Shown here: in pieces, positions 34,201 to 49,200 of the stretch
How the letters are laid out: the number at the start of each line of letters is the position of its first letter
How positions within the stretch are numbered: position 1 is the first letter of the stretch
Origin: Brachynemurus nebulosus
Lineage: Eukaryota; Arthropoda; Insecta; Neuroptera; Myrmeleontidae
NCBI GenBank assembly: GCA_035578155.1
Contig: JAPWDM010000009.1
Location: 3,446,001 to 3,510,000 of the forward strand
Length of the DNA: 64,000 nt
Direction: 5' to 3'
Position numbers and translations under genes: made by a program
Notes under the pieces: model-generated
The model's database searches: none
Told to the model about the DNA's origin: nothing
Seen by the model: only the letters and a program-made list of their open reading frames with translations

Positions 34201-37200
34201 CAAGTGCTGGGACAGAAGAGACATCATTATCTGAAATTAATAGTTCGACTGAGTTAACTTCAAAATTGTCGTTAGAAGAAGCAAATAAAACAGCCAAGGC
34301 TGAAAAAATAAAAGTAACCACTAAAAAATTAACAAGTATCCATCTTCCTACTGAAGTTACTTCGGCAACTTCCGAAGTGGTTACTTTTACTTCAAACGTG
34401 CCATACCCTAAACCTTCTGTGACCAAAGAAATTTTGACTAGTAATGTCTCAGAAATTATATCATCTTCTGAAATTTCTGAGACAACTGAGCTAACTTCAA
34501 AATTATCATCAGAAAGCGAAAATAATACGGAGACGTCTGAAATTATTTCTGCAATCACGGAAGAATTAACTACCACAGAAGTTACTGAAACCACCTCTGA
34601 AATTTCAGAAATTACTTCGAAAACTACGACAGTTTCACACCCAGAAAGTCTAGCGACCGAAGTAATTCTGACAAGCGAGGATACAGAAGATATATCATTT
34701 TCTAAAATATATACCTCTACAGAGCTATCTTCAGAATCGTCGTTAGAAGGCGTAAATAAAACAATGACGAGTATGATGACAACTATAACCACTGAAGAAT
34801 TATCAAGCGCCCACCTTCCTACTAAAGTTAGTTCAGAAACTTCGGAAGCAGTTTCTTTAGCTTCAAACGTTTCATATCCGGAATCTTCTTCCATGGAAGG
34901 AATACTGACCGGTAGTGTCTCAGAAGTGATATCATCTTCTGAAATTTCTGAGCAAACTGAGCTAACTTCAAAATCATCACCCGAAAGCGAAAATAATACG
35001 GACACGTCTAAAATAATATCTGCAATAACAGAAGAATTAACTACCCTGGAAATTACTGAGATTACCTCTGAAAATTCAGAAATGACATCGGAAATTACGA
35101 CAGTTTCACACCTAGAAAGTCAAGCAACCGAAGGAATTTCGACAAGCGAGGGGACGGAAACGGTATCATTTTCTGAAATACACAGTTCAACTGATCTAAA
35201 TTCTAAATCGTCGTTAGGAGTAAATAAAACAGTCACGGCTGAAATCACAACTGCAACCAGTGAAGAATTAACAAGCACCCATCTTCCCACTGAAGTTGCT
35301 TCAGCAACTTCCGAGCTAGTTACTTTAACTTCAAACGTTCCATACCCGAAACCTTTTGCAACCGAAAAAATGTTGACTAGCACTGTCTCAGGAATTATAT
35401 CAACTTCTGAAATTTCTGAGCAAACTGAGCCTATTTCAAAATTATTATCAGAAAGCGAAAATACAACGAAGACGTCTGAAATAATCTCTACAATCACGGA
35501 AGAATTAACTACCACAGAGGTTACTAACGTTACCCCTGAAATTTCAGAAGTGACTTCGGAGACTATGAGAGTTTCACACCCAAAAAGTCTAGAAACCGAA
35601 GAAATTTCGACAAACGAGGAACCGGAAACGGGATCATTTTCTGTAATACAAAGTTCAACTGAGCTAGCATCAAAATCATCGTCAGAAGAAGCAAATAGAA
35701 CAATCACGGCTGAAATGATAAATGCAATTACTGAAGGTTTAACAATCACCAAGCTTTCTACTAGTGTTACTTCAGAAACTTTAGAGCTGGTTACTGTAAC
35801 TTCAAACGTGTCATATCCGAAATCTCCTGCAACCGAAGGAATTCTGACTAGCAGTGTCTCAAAAGAGATATCATCTTCTGAATTTTCTGAGCTGACTGAG
35901 CTAACTTCAAAATCATCGTCAAAAGGCGTAAATAATGAGACATCTGAAATAAAATCTGCAATCACGGAAGTATTAACTACTACAGAAGTTACTGAGATCA
36001 CCTCTGAAATTTTGAAAGTAATTTCTGAAACTATGACAGAGTCACATCCAGAAAGTCTAGTAACTGAAGGAATTTCGACAAGTGCGGGGACAGAAAAGAT
36101 ATCATTTTCTGAAATACAGAGTTCGACTGAGATAACTTCAAAATTACCGTTAAAAGAAGTAAATAATACGGAGACGTCTCAGTCTAAAGCAAATGAAGAA
36201 TTAACAAGCACAGAGATTCTCGCTGGAGTTACTTCTGAAAGTCCTAAAGTAATTTCTAAAACATCCTTAGAAGGGATCAATAGAACTGCGACTGATGTAA
36301 CACCTGAAATCACGGAAAAATTTACAAATTCAGAGACTCTTACAGAAAGTTCCGAAGTGACTTCTAAAACCAAAACAGTTTCACACCCAAACTCATCTGA
36401 AAGCGAAGAAATTTCGAGTAGCACAATGTTGGAAGCAATATCGTATTCTGAAATAAGTAGTTCAACTGAGTTATCTACAAAATTGTCGTTAGAAATAGTA
36501 AATAAAACGACAGCAACTGAGATAACACCTGAAATAACTGAAGAAGTAGCAAGCAAAGAGCTTTTTTCTGAGGCTACACCAGACAGTTCTAAAGTAGTGT
36601 CTGAAACTACAAAGGTTTCTCACTTAAAACAACCTACAACCGAAGAAATAGACAATTCGACTAAGCTTACTTCAAAACTGTCGTTGGAACCACTAGAAAA
36701 TACGGAAACATCTGAGTTAACATCAAAAATCACTGCAGAATTAACAAGAACAGAACCTCTTACTGGTGCTACTCCAAAAGGGTCTGAAGAAACATTAGAG
36801 ATCACGCCAGTTTCACATTCGAAATCAACTCCAACTGAAGAAATTTCCACTAGTACTATATCAGAGGTGACAAACACAGAGCTCCTTACTGGGATTACCA
36901 AAGAGTCTCAAGGGCCCTTTGAAACAAAACACGTTTCACACCCAAAACCAATCGCAACTGAAGAAATTTCCAGTAGCAGTATGTCAGAAATTATATCAAC
37001 TTCTGAAACATTTAGTTCACCTAAGCTTACTTCAGAACCATCGTTGGAGTCAGTAAATAATACTGAAGCATCTGAGATAATATTTACAAGCCCTGAAGTA
37101 TTAACAAACACAGAATTTATTACAACGATTACACAAGTAAGTTCCGAAGTTAATCCCAAAAGTTTTAAAGGGACTGTTGATACCACAACAGTTTCACATT

Positions 37201-40200
37201 CAAAACCACCCGTAACCAAAGAAATTTCAAATACCATGTCAGAGGTGACCTTAAATTCTGAAGCACCCAACTCGGCTGAACTAACTTCAGAATCGTCGCT
37301 GGAACTATCAAATAATACAGAAGCATCTGAGATAGCGTTTTCAAGCCCTGAAACATATAGTACTTCGAAATCGTCACTGGAACCCGTAAATAATACGGAG
37401 GCCTATGAAAGAACATTTAGAACCACTACAGTAGTAACAAGCACAGAGATTGTAACGAGTATCACAGAGAGTTCACAAGTTACTTCTGAAATTTCCGAAG
37501 AGGCTTCTGAAACCACAGCAATTTCACATCCAAAACCACCTACAACCGAAGAAATTTCGAGTAATACTACGTCGGAAACGGTATCAAGATTTCAAATATA
37601 TAGTTCACCTAAACTTACTACGCCAACCTCACAGGAACTAGCAAACAATACAGAAGTGTCTGAGATAACGAGTACCTCAGAGAGACCCGAAGTTACCTCT
37701 GAAAGTTCTGAAAAGGTTTCTGAAACTACAGGAATTTCACACGCAAAGCCACCTGCAACCGAGGCAGTTTTGAATAGCATTATATCCGTGGTGACAGCAA
37801 CTTCTGAAACATACAGTTCACCTGAACTTACCTCGGAATCCTCGTTAGAGCCAGTAAATAATACTGAGGCGTCTGAAGGGACATCTAAAACCACTACAGT
37901 AATAACAAGCACAGAGCTTGTCACTATGATTACTCCAGAAAGCTCCAAAGTTACCTCGGAAAGTTCTGAAGAGGCTTCTGAAACGACTGCAATTTTACAC
38001 TCAAAACCACCTGCAACTGAAGAAATTTCGAGTAACACTATGTTGGAAGTGGAATCAAGTTCTGCAACACATAGTTCCACAGAAAGTTTCGAAGTTACTT
38101 TTGAAAGTTCTAAAGAGGTTTCTGAAGCCACAAAATCATCACATCCAAAATTATCTGAAACTGAAAAAATTTCGAGTAGCACTATATCGGAAATAATATC
38201 AACTTCTGAAACATATAGTTCGTCTGAACTTACTTTAAAATCATCGCTAGAACCAGTAAATAATACAGAGGCGTCTGAGATAACTATGACTATCCCAGAA
38301 AGTTCCGAAGATTCTTCTGAAATTTCTACAGAAACTTCTGAAGCCACAATAATTTCACATTCAAAACCTACCGAACCAAACCCACCTACAACCGAAGAAA
38401 TTTTGAGTAGCACTATGTCAGAAATGACATCAACTTCTGGGACATACAGTTCGCATGCGCTGACTTCAGAATCGTCGTTGGTAACAATAAATAATACAGA
38501 GGCAACTGAGATAACATCTAAAATTACTGCAATATTAGCAAGTACAAAGCATAGCACTACGATTACAACTGAAAGTTCCGAAATTACTTTTGAAAGTTCT
38601 AAAGAGGTTTCTGAAACCACCAAATCTTTACACCCAAAATCATCTGAAGCTGAAGAAATTTCAAGTAGCGCTATGTCGGAAGTGACAACAACTTCTGAAA
38701 TATATAGTTCGTCTGAGCTTATTCCAAAATCGTCGTTGGAACCAGCAAATAATACAGAGGCGGCTGAGATAATATCTAAAAGTACTCCAGTATTAACAAG
38801 TGCAGAGCATAGCACTACGATTACCACAAAAAGTTCCGAAGTTACTTCTGAAAGTTCAGAAGAGGCTTCTGAAACAATAACAGTTTCACATTCAAAACCA
38901 CTTACAACGGAAGAAGTTTCGAACAACACTATGTCGGAAGTAATGTTAACTTCTGAAACATATAGTTCATCTCTACTTAGTTCGAAATCGTCACTGGAAT
39001 CAGTAAATAATACAGAGGTATCTGAGCTAACATCTAAAACCACTGCAGTAGTAACAAGCGCGGAGCTTGTTACTACGATTATACAGGAAAATTCCGAAGT
39101 TACTTTTGAAAGATCTAAAGAGGCTCCCGAAACCACAATATTTTCACATCCAAAACCACTTGTAACTGAAGAAATTACGAGTAACGGTAGCTCGGAAGTG
39201 ATATCAGCATCTGAAACATATAGTTCTGAAGAGTCTTCTAAAAGTACAAAAGTTTCACACCCAAAACTACCTTCAACCAATCAAATATCAAGTAGCATGT
39301 CAAAGATGTCATCAAATGCCAGCTTGCCTGAACTTATTTCGGAATCGTCGCTGGAACCAAGTTCAGAAGAGCATTCTAAAACAACTGAAATTTCACATCC
39401 ACAACAACCTCTAACTGAAGAAATTTCGAGTAACACCATGTCGGAAGCGGAATCAAGCTCTGCAACACATAGTTCACCTGAACTTACTTCGACATCGTCA
39501 CTGGAAACAATAAATAATACAGAAGCGTCAGAAGTAACACTTAGAACTACTACAGTATTAGCAAGCACAGAGATAGTAACGAGTGCCACAGAAAGTTCAC
39601 AAATTGCCTCTGAAAGTTCAGAAGAGACTTCTGAAGCGACAGCAGTTTCACATCCAAAACCACTTACGACCGAAGAAATTTCGAGTAGCACTATGTTGGA
39701 AGTGGCAGAAAGCTCAGAAACATATAGTTCATCGGATCTTACAACAGAATTGTCGTTGGAAATAATAAATAATACGGAAAGAACATCTAAAACCACCGCA
39801 GTATTAACAAGTCAGAAACTTATCCCTACTGTTACCCCTGGAAGTTCCCAAGCTACTTCTGAAAGTTCTAAAGAGACGTCTAAAGCTATCACTATTTTAC
39901 ACCCAAAACTACCTGCAACCGAAGAAATTTTGAGTAGCGCTATGTCGAAAACAATATCAGCGTCTGAAACATATACTTCGATTACTGAGGAAAGTTCCGG
40001 AGTTAGTTCTGAAATTCCTGAAGAGACTTCTGAAACCACTACAGTTTCACACACAAAACCATCTGTAAATGAAGAAAATTCGAGTAGCACTACATCGAAA
40101 ATGGTACCAACCTCTGAAACATATACAATGATTACTCAAGAAAGTTCTGAAGTCACTTCTGAAATTATCGAAGAGACTCCCAAAACCACAACAATTTCAC

Positions 40201-43200
40201 ATCCAAAATCATTTGCAACCGAAAAAATTTCGAACAGCACTATGTCAGAAGTGACATCAACATTTGGAATACATAGTTCGCCTAAAAATACTACAAAATC
40301 GTCGCTGGAATCCATAATTAATACTGAGGCATCTGAGATAACACTTAAGACCACCGCAATAATTACAAGCACAGAGCTTGTTACTAGAATTACTCAAGAA
40401 AGTTCTGAAGTTTCTTCTGAAATTTCTGAAAAATCTTCTGAACCGAAAACAGTATCACACACAGAACCACCTGCAACCGAAAAAATTTCAAATAGCACTA
40501 TGGTGGAAATATTGTCAACTTCTGAAACACATAGAACCACCGCAATATTAACGGGCACAGAGCTGGTGACTATGATTACTCCAGAAAGTTCTGAAGTTAC
40601 TTCTGAAATTTCTAAAGAGGGTTCTGTAACCGCAAAAGTTTCACAACTAAAACCACTCACAACCGAAGAAATTTCGAGCAGCACTATGTCAGAAGTGACA
40701 TCAACTTCTGAAACATATAGTTCGACTGAACTTACTTTAGCGTCATCACTGGAATCCGTAAATAATACGGGACCGTCTGAGATAACACTTAGAACAATAT
40801 CTGAATTAACAAGCTCAAAGCCTCTTACCGGAATTACTCTAGAAAGTTCCGAACGATCTTCAGAAACTAAAGCCATTTCACATCCAAAATCATCTGCAAC
40901 CAAAGAAATTTTGAATAGCACTATGTCGGATATGATGTCAACTTCTGAAACATATATTTCAACTGAGGTTACTTCAAAATCACCGCTGGAACCTATAAAT
41001 AATACATTACTAGGACCGATTAATAATACGAAGATGTCTGAGATTACATTTAGAATCACTACTGAGTTAACAAGTCCAGAACATAGTACTAGTGTTACTC
41101 CTGAAAGTTCTGAATGGGCATCTGAAACCGAAACTCTTTCACACTCGAAACCACCATTAACAGAAAAAATTTCGAGTAGTACTCTATCAGAAGTGATAGA
41201 AACTTCTGAAATATATAGTTCACCTGAACTTCCTTCAGAATCGTTCTTAGAAAGAGTAAATAAAACAGAGAGAACTTTGATAACTAAAGTTACTGAAAAA
41301 TTGACAAGCTCTGAACTTACTACTACTGGTAGTTCTGTAGTGGCTTCTGAAACTGTTAAGATTTCACACCCAAAATCACCTGCCATTGAAAAAAGTTCGA
41401 CCAGCACTTTGTCAGAGATAATATCATCTTCTGAAAGTTATAATTCCACTGAGTTTACTGCAGAATCATCTTCCGAAGAAGTCAGTAAATCGTCCACAAC
41501 TAAGATAACACCTGAAACCACTGAAGAATTGACAAAGCCCAAACTTTCTACTAGATTTACTTTAGAAAGTTCCGAAGTGGCTTCTAGAACCACAACAAAT
41601 GTACATCCAAAACCGCCAGCTGCCGACCAAATTTCCACTGGCACAATGTCATCATCTGAAATACATAGTTCAACTGCACTTACTTCAAAAACGTCAACAA
41701 AAAGACTCAGTACAACTGTGATGACACCTAAAATCACCGAAGAATTAACCGGGACTACAGCTGTTTCACACCCAAAACCAATCACAACTATAGGAGTTTC
41801 AATGTCAGAAATCTCTGAATTTTCTAAAATACAGAATTTAACCGAGCAAGCTTCAACAACTATTCGGACAATTTTCCCGGTGACTAACAATGATACTATC
41901 ATTTTGGGCGCCATTAATAAATCGTTGGATATCCTTAACGATGTGATAAACGCTGAATTCACCGTTTCTGATAAAAATATGTCGACAGATTTAAAATTAT
42001 TTTCGTCAGTTGAAACTCATATATCAGAAATTGGAGTGCATTTATCGAATAAAACATTAAAGACTACGGAAATGGAGGAAGTCAGTTCTGTGTCAACACC
42101 CATAACTGTGACATCTGAAATCTTCAGCTCAATTTCAGCATCAGTACCCACTGATAGAGCTTCCCTTCTTCCCACAGTTTCATCTAACATAAGTTCCTTT
42201 GAGCCAATAGTTGAATCCATTGAAACAACATACCCAATTAATGTAACCGAAACACAAACAGAAATTGCCAAAACGGTAAATATTACCAGCGAGAAAGTAG
42301 GCTCTACCGTGGAAGAGCAAAATCCTTCTTCAGAAACTGAATCCTCCTACACCAGACCTGAATCTTCTAGTGAAATACAGTCAAAAGCACCTATATCTAA
42401 AAATATTTTAACTACTTCGAAAAGTAAAACTCATACCATCTGCATTCATAAAAACCAAACATTGCCAGAAAACATTAGAATTGTTGGAAGTTCAGTCACC
42501 AAATTTTATCTAAATAACACCGACACTCCTGAAAACCTTGAAAGTTCTGAAGTTGCTTCAAAATCAACGGAAGAAGTTTTCACCAGTACTACATCTGAAA
42601 TTAGAGAATCCTCTGAAGTGCGTAATTTAACCGAATTACCTTCAAACTTGACTTCCAATGAAACATACAAAGTGATAATATCTGAGATAGCATCCGAAAT
42701 AACTACAGAACTGGCGAGTACTAACCTTACAACCAGAATCGTCTCTGAAAATTCTCCAGTATCTTCCAAAACTACAAGAGTTGCACATACAAAATCACTT
42801 CCGACGCATCACATAACAGAAAATGTAGAACACTTACCTAATAAAACATTAATGACTACCGAAATGGAGGAAGTCAGTCCTGTGTCAACAACCAAAACTA
42901 CGTACCAGTTTTTAGAAATGATCAATATTTCAAAGGAAGAAAATTCACCAACTGAAATCTTCAGTTCACTTTCAGCATCAATATCCACTGAAGAAGCTTC
43001 CTCTATGCTCACAGTTTCATCTAACGTTAGTTCCGTGGAACAAGAAACTGAATCTCATCCGATTAGTGTAACTGAACCACAAACTAAAACTGTCAAAACA
43101 GTAAATATTACCAATGAGGAAAGCGGTTCTACTGTGGAAGAGCCAAAGCACTTTCCATCAACTGGATCCTCTATTTCGATCAGTCTAGTATCTTCGCCTG

Positions 43201-46200
43201 AGATAAAATCAAGTACTTCTGTGTCAGAAAATATTGTAACTCCCTCGAAAAGTAAAACGCATACTATTTGCATTCGTAAAAATCATACATTACCAGAAAA
43301 CATTAGGACAATTGGAAGTCCGGTCACTGAATTTTATCTAAATAATACCGAAACTCTTGAGGTTACGCCTGAAAACTCTAAAAGTTCTGAAGTTACTTCA
43401 AAAGTAACAGCAGTGCCCCACTCAAAGCTACCTACAACTAAAGAAGTTCCGATGAGTACCATAAAAGAAATTTTGGAATCGCCAGAAGAATATAATTTGA
43501 CCGAATTACCTTTAAATTTAACTACCGAAGAAATGCACAAAACGTCGACTACCAACCCAGCTACTAGAATTATCTCTGAAAATTCCCAAACATCTTCCGA
43601 AAGTACGATAGTTGCACATACAAAAATACTTCCAACTCATGTACCAGAAAATGAGGAAGATTTATATAATAAAACATCAGAGACAACTAAAGTGGCGGAA
43701 GTTAGTCCTACATCAACGTCCAAAACTATAAAAGTTTCAGAAATTAGCAACATGACAGGAGTAGAAAATTCAACAACTAAAATCCTTAGTTCACCTTCAG
43801 CATCAATATCCACTGAAGAAGTTTCTCCTATATCCACAATTTCATCTAACATTAGCCCAGTCACCGAATTTGGTGAAGTTACCTCTGAAAACCCTGAAAG
43901 TACTGAAATTGCTTCAAAACTAACGACGGTGTACCACTCAAAATCACCTGCGACTAAAGTTCCAACGAGTACCTATAATCTAACCGAATTACCTTCAAAT
44001 TTAACATCTGAAGTAACACATAAACAAGTAACACCTGAGATAGCATCCGAAATGACTAAAGAGTGGGCTGTGACTAATCGTACTACTACAATTACCTCTG
44101 AAAATTCCCAAGTAACTCTGGAAACTACAGCAATTACACATACAAAATCACTTGCAACACATACACCAAAATATGACGAACAATTATCTCATAAAACATC
44201 AGAGACTACTGAAGTTGAGGAAGTTAGTCCTGCATCAACATCCAACACGGCAAAAGTTTCAAAAGTTACCAACGTTATCGGAGAAGGCAATTTGACAACT
44301 GAAACTGTTGCTTTACCGTCAATATCAATATCTACTGAAGCAGTTTCCTCCCTTTCCACAGTTTTATCTAACATTAGTTTTTCTCAACAATCCATCGAAA
44401 CCACTCATCCAGTTAGTGTAACTGAAACACAAACTGAAACTGTCAAGATGGTAAACATTACCAGTAAGGAAGGTGGTTCTACCGTGGAACAACCAAATCA
44501 TATTTCATCAACTAGATTTTCTATTTCAACTAAAATAGAATCAGATACATCTGTATCAGAAAATATTATAACTACCCCGAAAAACAAAATGCATACTATC
44601 TGCATTCGTAAAAATCAAACATTACCAGAAAACATTAAGATTATTGGAAGCCCGGTCACCGAATTTCATCTAAATAAAACCGAAACTCCTGCGGTTACAC
44701 CTGAAAATACTGAAAGTTCTGCAGATACTTCAAAACCCACACTGATGTCACACTCAAAACCATTTACAACCGAAGGACTTCTAACCAGTACTGAGTCTAA
44801 AATTACGGAATCCTCTGGAGCACATAACGTGATCGAAGAAACACACAAGACTGAAATGATTGAAGAGCTAACCAGTACCAACCCTACTACCAATTCCCAA
44901 ATATCTTCCAAAACTACTACAGTTGGACGTACAAAATTACCTCCGACACATACACCAGAAAATGAGGAACATTTACGTAATCAAACATCAGAAACTACCG
45001 AAGCGGAGGAAGTTAGTCCTGCATCTACATCCAAAACGATAAAAATTTCAGAAATTTCCAACATTATCGAAGAAGGAAATTCGACCACTGAAATTGCTGC
45101 TTCACCTTCAACATCAATATCCACTGAAGAACATTCCTTTTCCACTGAATCTGTTAAAACAAGTCATTCAGTTAGTGTAACTGAAATACAAACAAAAACT
45201 GCTCCGATGGTAAATATTACCAATGAGGAGAGTGGTGTTACCGCGGAGGAGCAAAATCGGTCTTCATCAACTGGATCTTCTTTTTCCACTAGTCCTGAAA
45301 CTACCTTGAACAACAAAAATCATACTATTTTTATTGATAAAAATCAAACATTATCAGTCACCAGATTTTATCTAAATAACACGGAAAATCCTGAAAGTTC
45401 TAAAGTTGCTTCAAAACCAACACTAGTGTCACACTCAAAACTATCTACAACCGAAAAACTTGTGACCATTACTGAATCTAAAATCACGGAATCGTCTAAG
45501 ACACCTAATTTCACCGAATTACCTTCAAATATGACTACCGAGGCAACCGCAACAATACTCAAAACCACTGACGAGTTAATGGTTACAAATCTAACTACTG
45601 GAGTTGTCTCCGAAGGATCTTCCGAAAGTGTAAAAACACTTCCAACCGAAGTAATTTCGACGAGTACTATGTCTGAAATTACCAAATCTTTTGAAATTGA
45701 TAATTCTTCTGTAACTACCTCAAGCAGGATGCCATCCGAAATTACAAAAGCTTCAGAAATTGAAGCCAAAAACATTTCTACCTGCCCTACCTTTGAAATT
45801 TCTAAATTTACTTCAAAAACGTCGGAAATGGACACAAAATTACACACAGTCACGCACATTGATACAAATACAATCACAACATTGCCAATAAGCACTGAAA
45901 CTTTAGAACAAATAAATTTTACAGAATCTACGTTTAATTCTACCGCCACACAAAAGGGAACTTCCAAGGGAACATATACGACTATTAAGACAAGTTTACC
46001 TAAAACAAAGATAACCACCGCCATTATGTTAGTACAACTGTGTAAAATCCTCGCAAAAAATACAACTGAAATGCCAATAAATATTTCGCGATCTACTACA
46101 GAGAGTTCACAAGTAAACAAAGCAACTGAAGTATCTGTGGAAACTGACGAAGCTGTCACAACAGAATCAAATTTGAATAAAATTTCTAGCACAAAATTGA

Positions 46201-49200
46201 CTCATTTCAACAAGTCACATGTAGATGAAACTGAAAATGTGACAGAGTTAACGTCAAAGCAAGGAGTACCATTGACAACTTTAAACGAGACGGAACTACT
46301 TATTAATCTAAATATTACTGGGGCAGTGGACAAGCACGTAACGCTTATTCCCGTTGGCAACAATGAAACAATAAAAATTTTGGAAATTGATAGTATTAAT
46401 GGCACTACAGTAATTGCAATCAGTTCTAGTGGTAAAACCGAAGCAAAAGATTACACAGATTTGGAAATTACAAACGTAACAACATCAACAAGTATGGAGT
46501 TTTCAGAAACCGAACTAGAGGTAAGGTTCCACAAATACTATTTACAAAAATGAAAAGAGTAAGAAAAATTGCTGGAACTTTTTAAGGAAAAGTTATTTTC
46601 TTCTTATAAAGACATACGTACCGTAAAATATCTAAAGTAGTGCAAGGAAAAACGCATTTAACCCTAGAATCATACGTTGGTCTACGAGTCAAGTTAATCA
46701 TACATCGGCGTCGCTTCGACGAATGGACTTTTTACGGGGAGTTTTAGAGTTTATTTGCAAAAAACATTTTTTTTATATAACAATACTACAAAAGCGAACA
46801 AAATATTTAAAAAAATTGGATTTGGAAAAATTTCTTAATATAAATATTTATTAATTTTTTTAATCTTTTTATCAAAACATATTTTCATTATAAAAATTAA
46901 AAAATAGATAAATACATCAATTGTATCATAAAACATGTCTTTCAAATAATTAATTTATGAATTATTATGAGTCAGTGGACATGTGTGACTTTACAGAATG
47001 TGAAATTTCTCAGTCATAAATATTCCTATAGATATGTAGTTATTTCCCCATTAGGCACATTTGTAAATTTTCTAAAATTTGTTAGCAATTTTTAGAATAA
47101 GATCTCAAAAAATAATAAAAATTAAAATATTTTCCACAAAATAAATTGATAACCTTTTATTAAGTCACTTGAAATGCATTCTTTAGTTTTCGATTCAATA
47201 TATTAAAACTTCAGTATTATGTCGTCTCTATAAGTCAAACAGCTGTAATCATTTTTCACATTATCATAATCATTGAATAAATTAATTATAACATGCATAT
47301 CTTTAATAAATTTTAGAAAAATTAGGAAAACTTTTATATGTGGAGTACAAAATCTTGAAAAAAAAATAGGTTAATCATACATCGTCGTCCTTTTGACGCA
47401 CACTATTTCAGTATAAAAAAAACGACAATAGCTATAAACAAAATTTATACGTCTTATGTGTTATAATAACAAATAAATTAGATAACAGAAGTTTTACAGT
47501 AAACAGGTACCGACAAGTTGTAGTATTGGAGCAGGTAGAGAAGTTCGTTCGTCGTTTTGACGAGTACGTATGATTCTAGGGTTACAGTTTTCGTTCACAA
47601 ATTTTTAAAATTAATGACGAAATAATTAACTTTATGAATTAATCAGCTATTCCTGGCTTGTACCTACATTCTTTTTTTCATTTGCGGAGTTGGTCCACCT
47701 TAGTAACATATTCTATACACAAAATTAGTTTTCCAAAAAACATAATAAATCGATTTTTTGATCGAATTTTATGAGAATTTGAAGCTTGCGTTAATCAAAA
47801 AAAAAAAAAAATTCTTACCCTTTTCACAAAATATCTTCCAAAAAAAAACAACAAACAAAAAATTCAATCTTTTACGTTAGGCCATAGAAACGGGAAGCGT
47901 AACATTTCAAAATTTTAAAAATGAAACTGAAAATGACATAAATACATCAATACCGTTAACAAATCCACCAACATTTCAACCAATTTTCATAAATCTTCCA
48001 ACATTTACAACCAATAAGAACACAAACATTACATCCACAAACACAAACGAATTTTTTGCTAATATGGATATCAACGTCAATAAATTTACTTCTATTATTG
48101 AAAAGCCAGAAGAAAATGTTTCAACGAATGCAGAGTCTTCAAATTTTGAAAACCGTACACCTGATTTAGATGAAGGTGAAATGTATTTTGATGAACAAAA
48201 GAAGACAAATTTAACCGTGGAATATTTCGATTCGATAACCGAATTTTCTCCGACCAATGGCAGTGAAAATATCATCATAAATGGTACAATAGTCGATGAG
48301 ACTTTCCAAAATGTTATTTTTTTTAACAAAATTCTTATTTTACAGAAGAAAAGGAAGCTTCCTCTTCGCTACCATCATCCTTCACTGTTCAAACAATACC
48401 ATCGGAGATTAATAATAATGAATCATTCGAAGTTCTAAATGAAATGATTAATACTGAAGCGACAACTACTGGTAAAAGAATCCCAACAGACGCAGATATC
48501 AAATTATTTTCATCAGTCAACGACCATACGCCAGAAACTGACAAACATTTACTTGATAAAACATCAGACACTACAGAAGCGGAGGAAGCTAGTCCAATGA
48601 TAACTCTGAACTCCACTTCCGAAGAAATTCTAAGTATTCCGAATGAAAATAGCCTTATCACGGAACTTACAATTAATATCACTGAAAATCCAGTCACCAC
48701 TGAAAATTTGACATTGTCACCAGCAAATGAATCAACAATATTCGGCGAGGAATTGGTCAGTCAATTACAATCAATGATGGGAAACAGTACCACTGAAATG
48801 TCTATGAATATTTCCATTGTGCCGTCATCCAAAAGCATATTCCACAAAACTGCTTCATCACCGTCAGCAGATGATGAATGCAGTCGCGGCAAAGATTCGA
48901 ACGGTATATCAAATTGTCTATGTTCCATCGATAACGTGTTAGAAGATATCTCGAAATTGCTGTCGCATAGTTTCCCCGAAAATATTTCCGTTGTCGATCA
49001 AATTATGGATCGGTATACGTGTCATAAATTTTTAAACGTGAAGAAAGGTTTCACTCTGTCACCGGGTATCGTTCCATCGTCGCCGGGAATTAAACGATTT
49101 CTTCGCGAATTGTTGAAGAAAGAGAGTGTCAAAGATCTTCAATTACAAGACATTTTAGCGCAAAATACAATGCTCGAAAACACTAATCAACGAATTTTCA

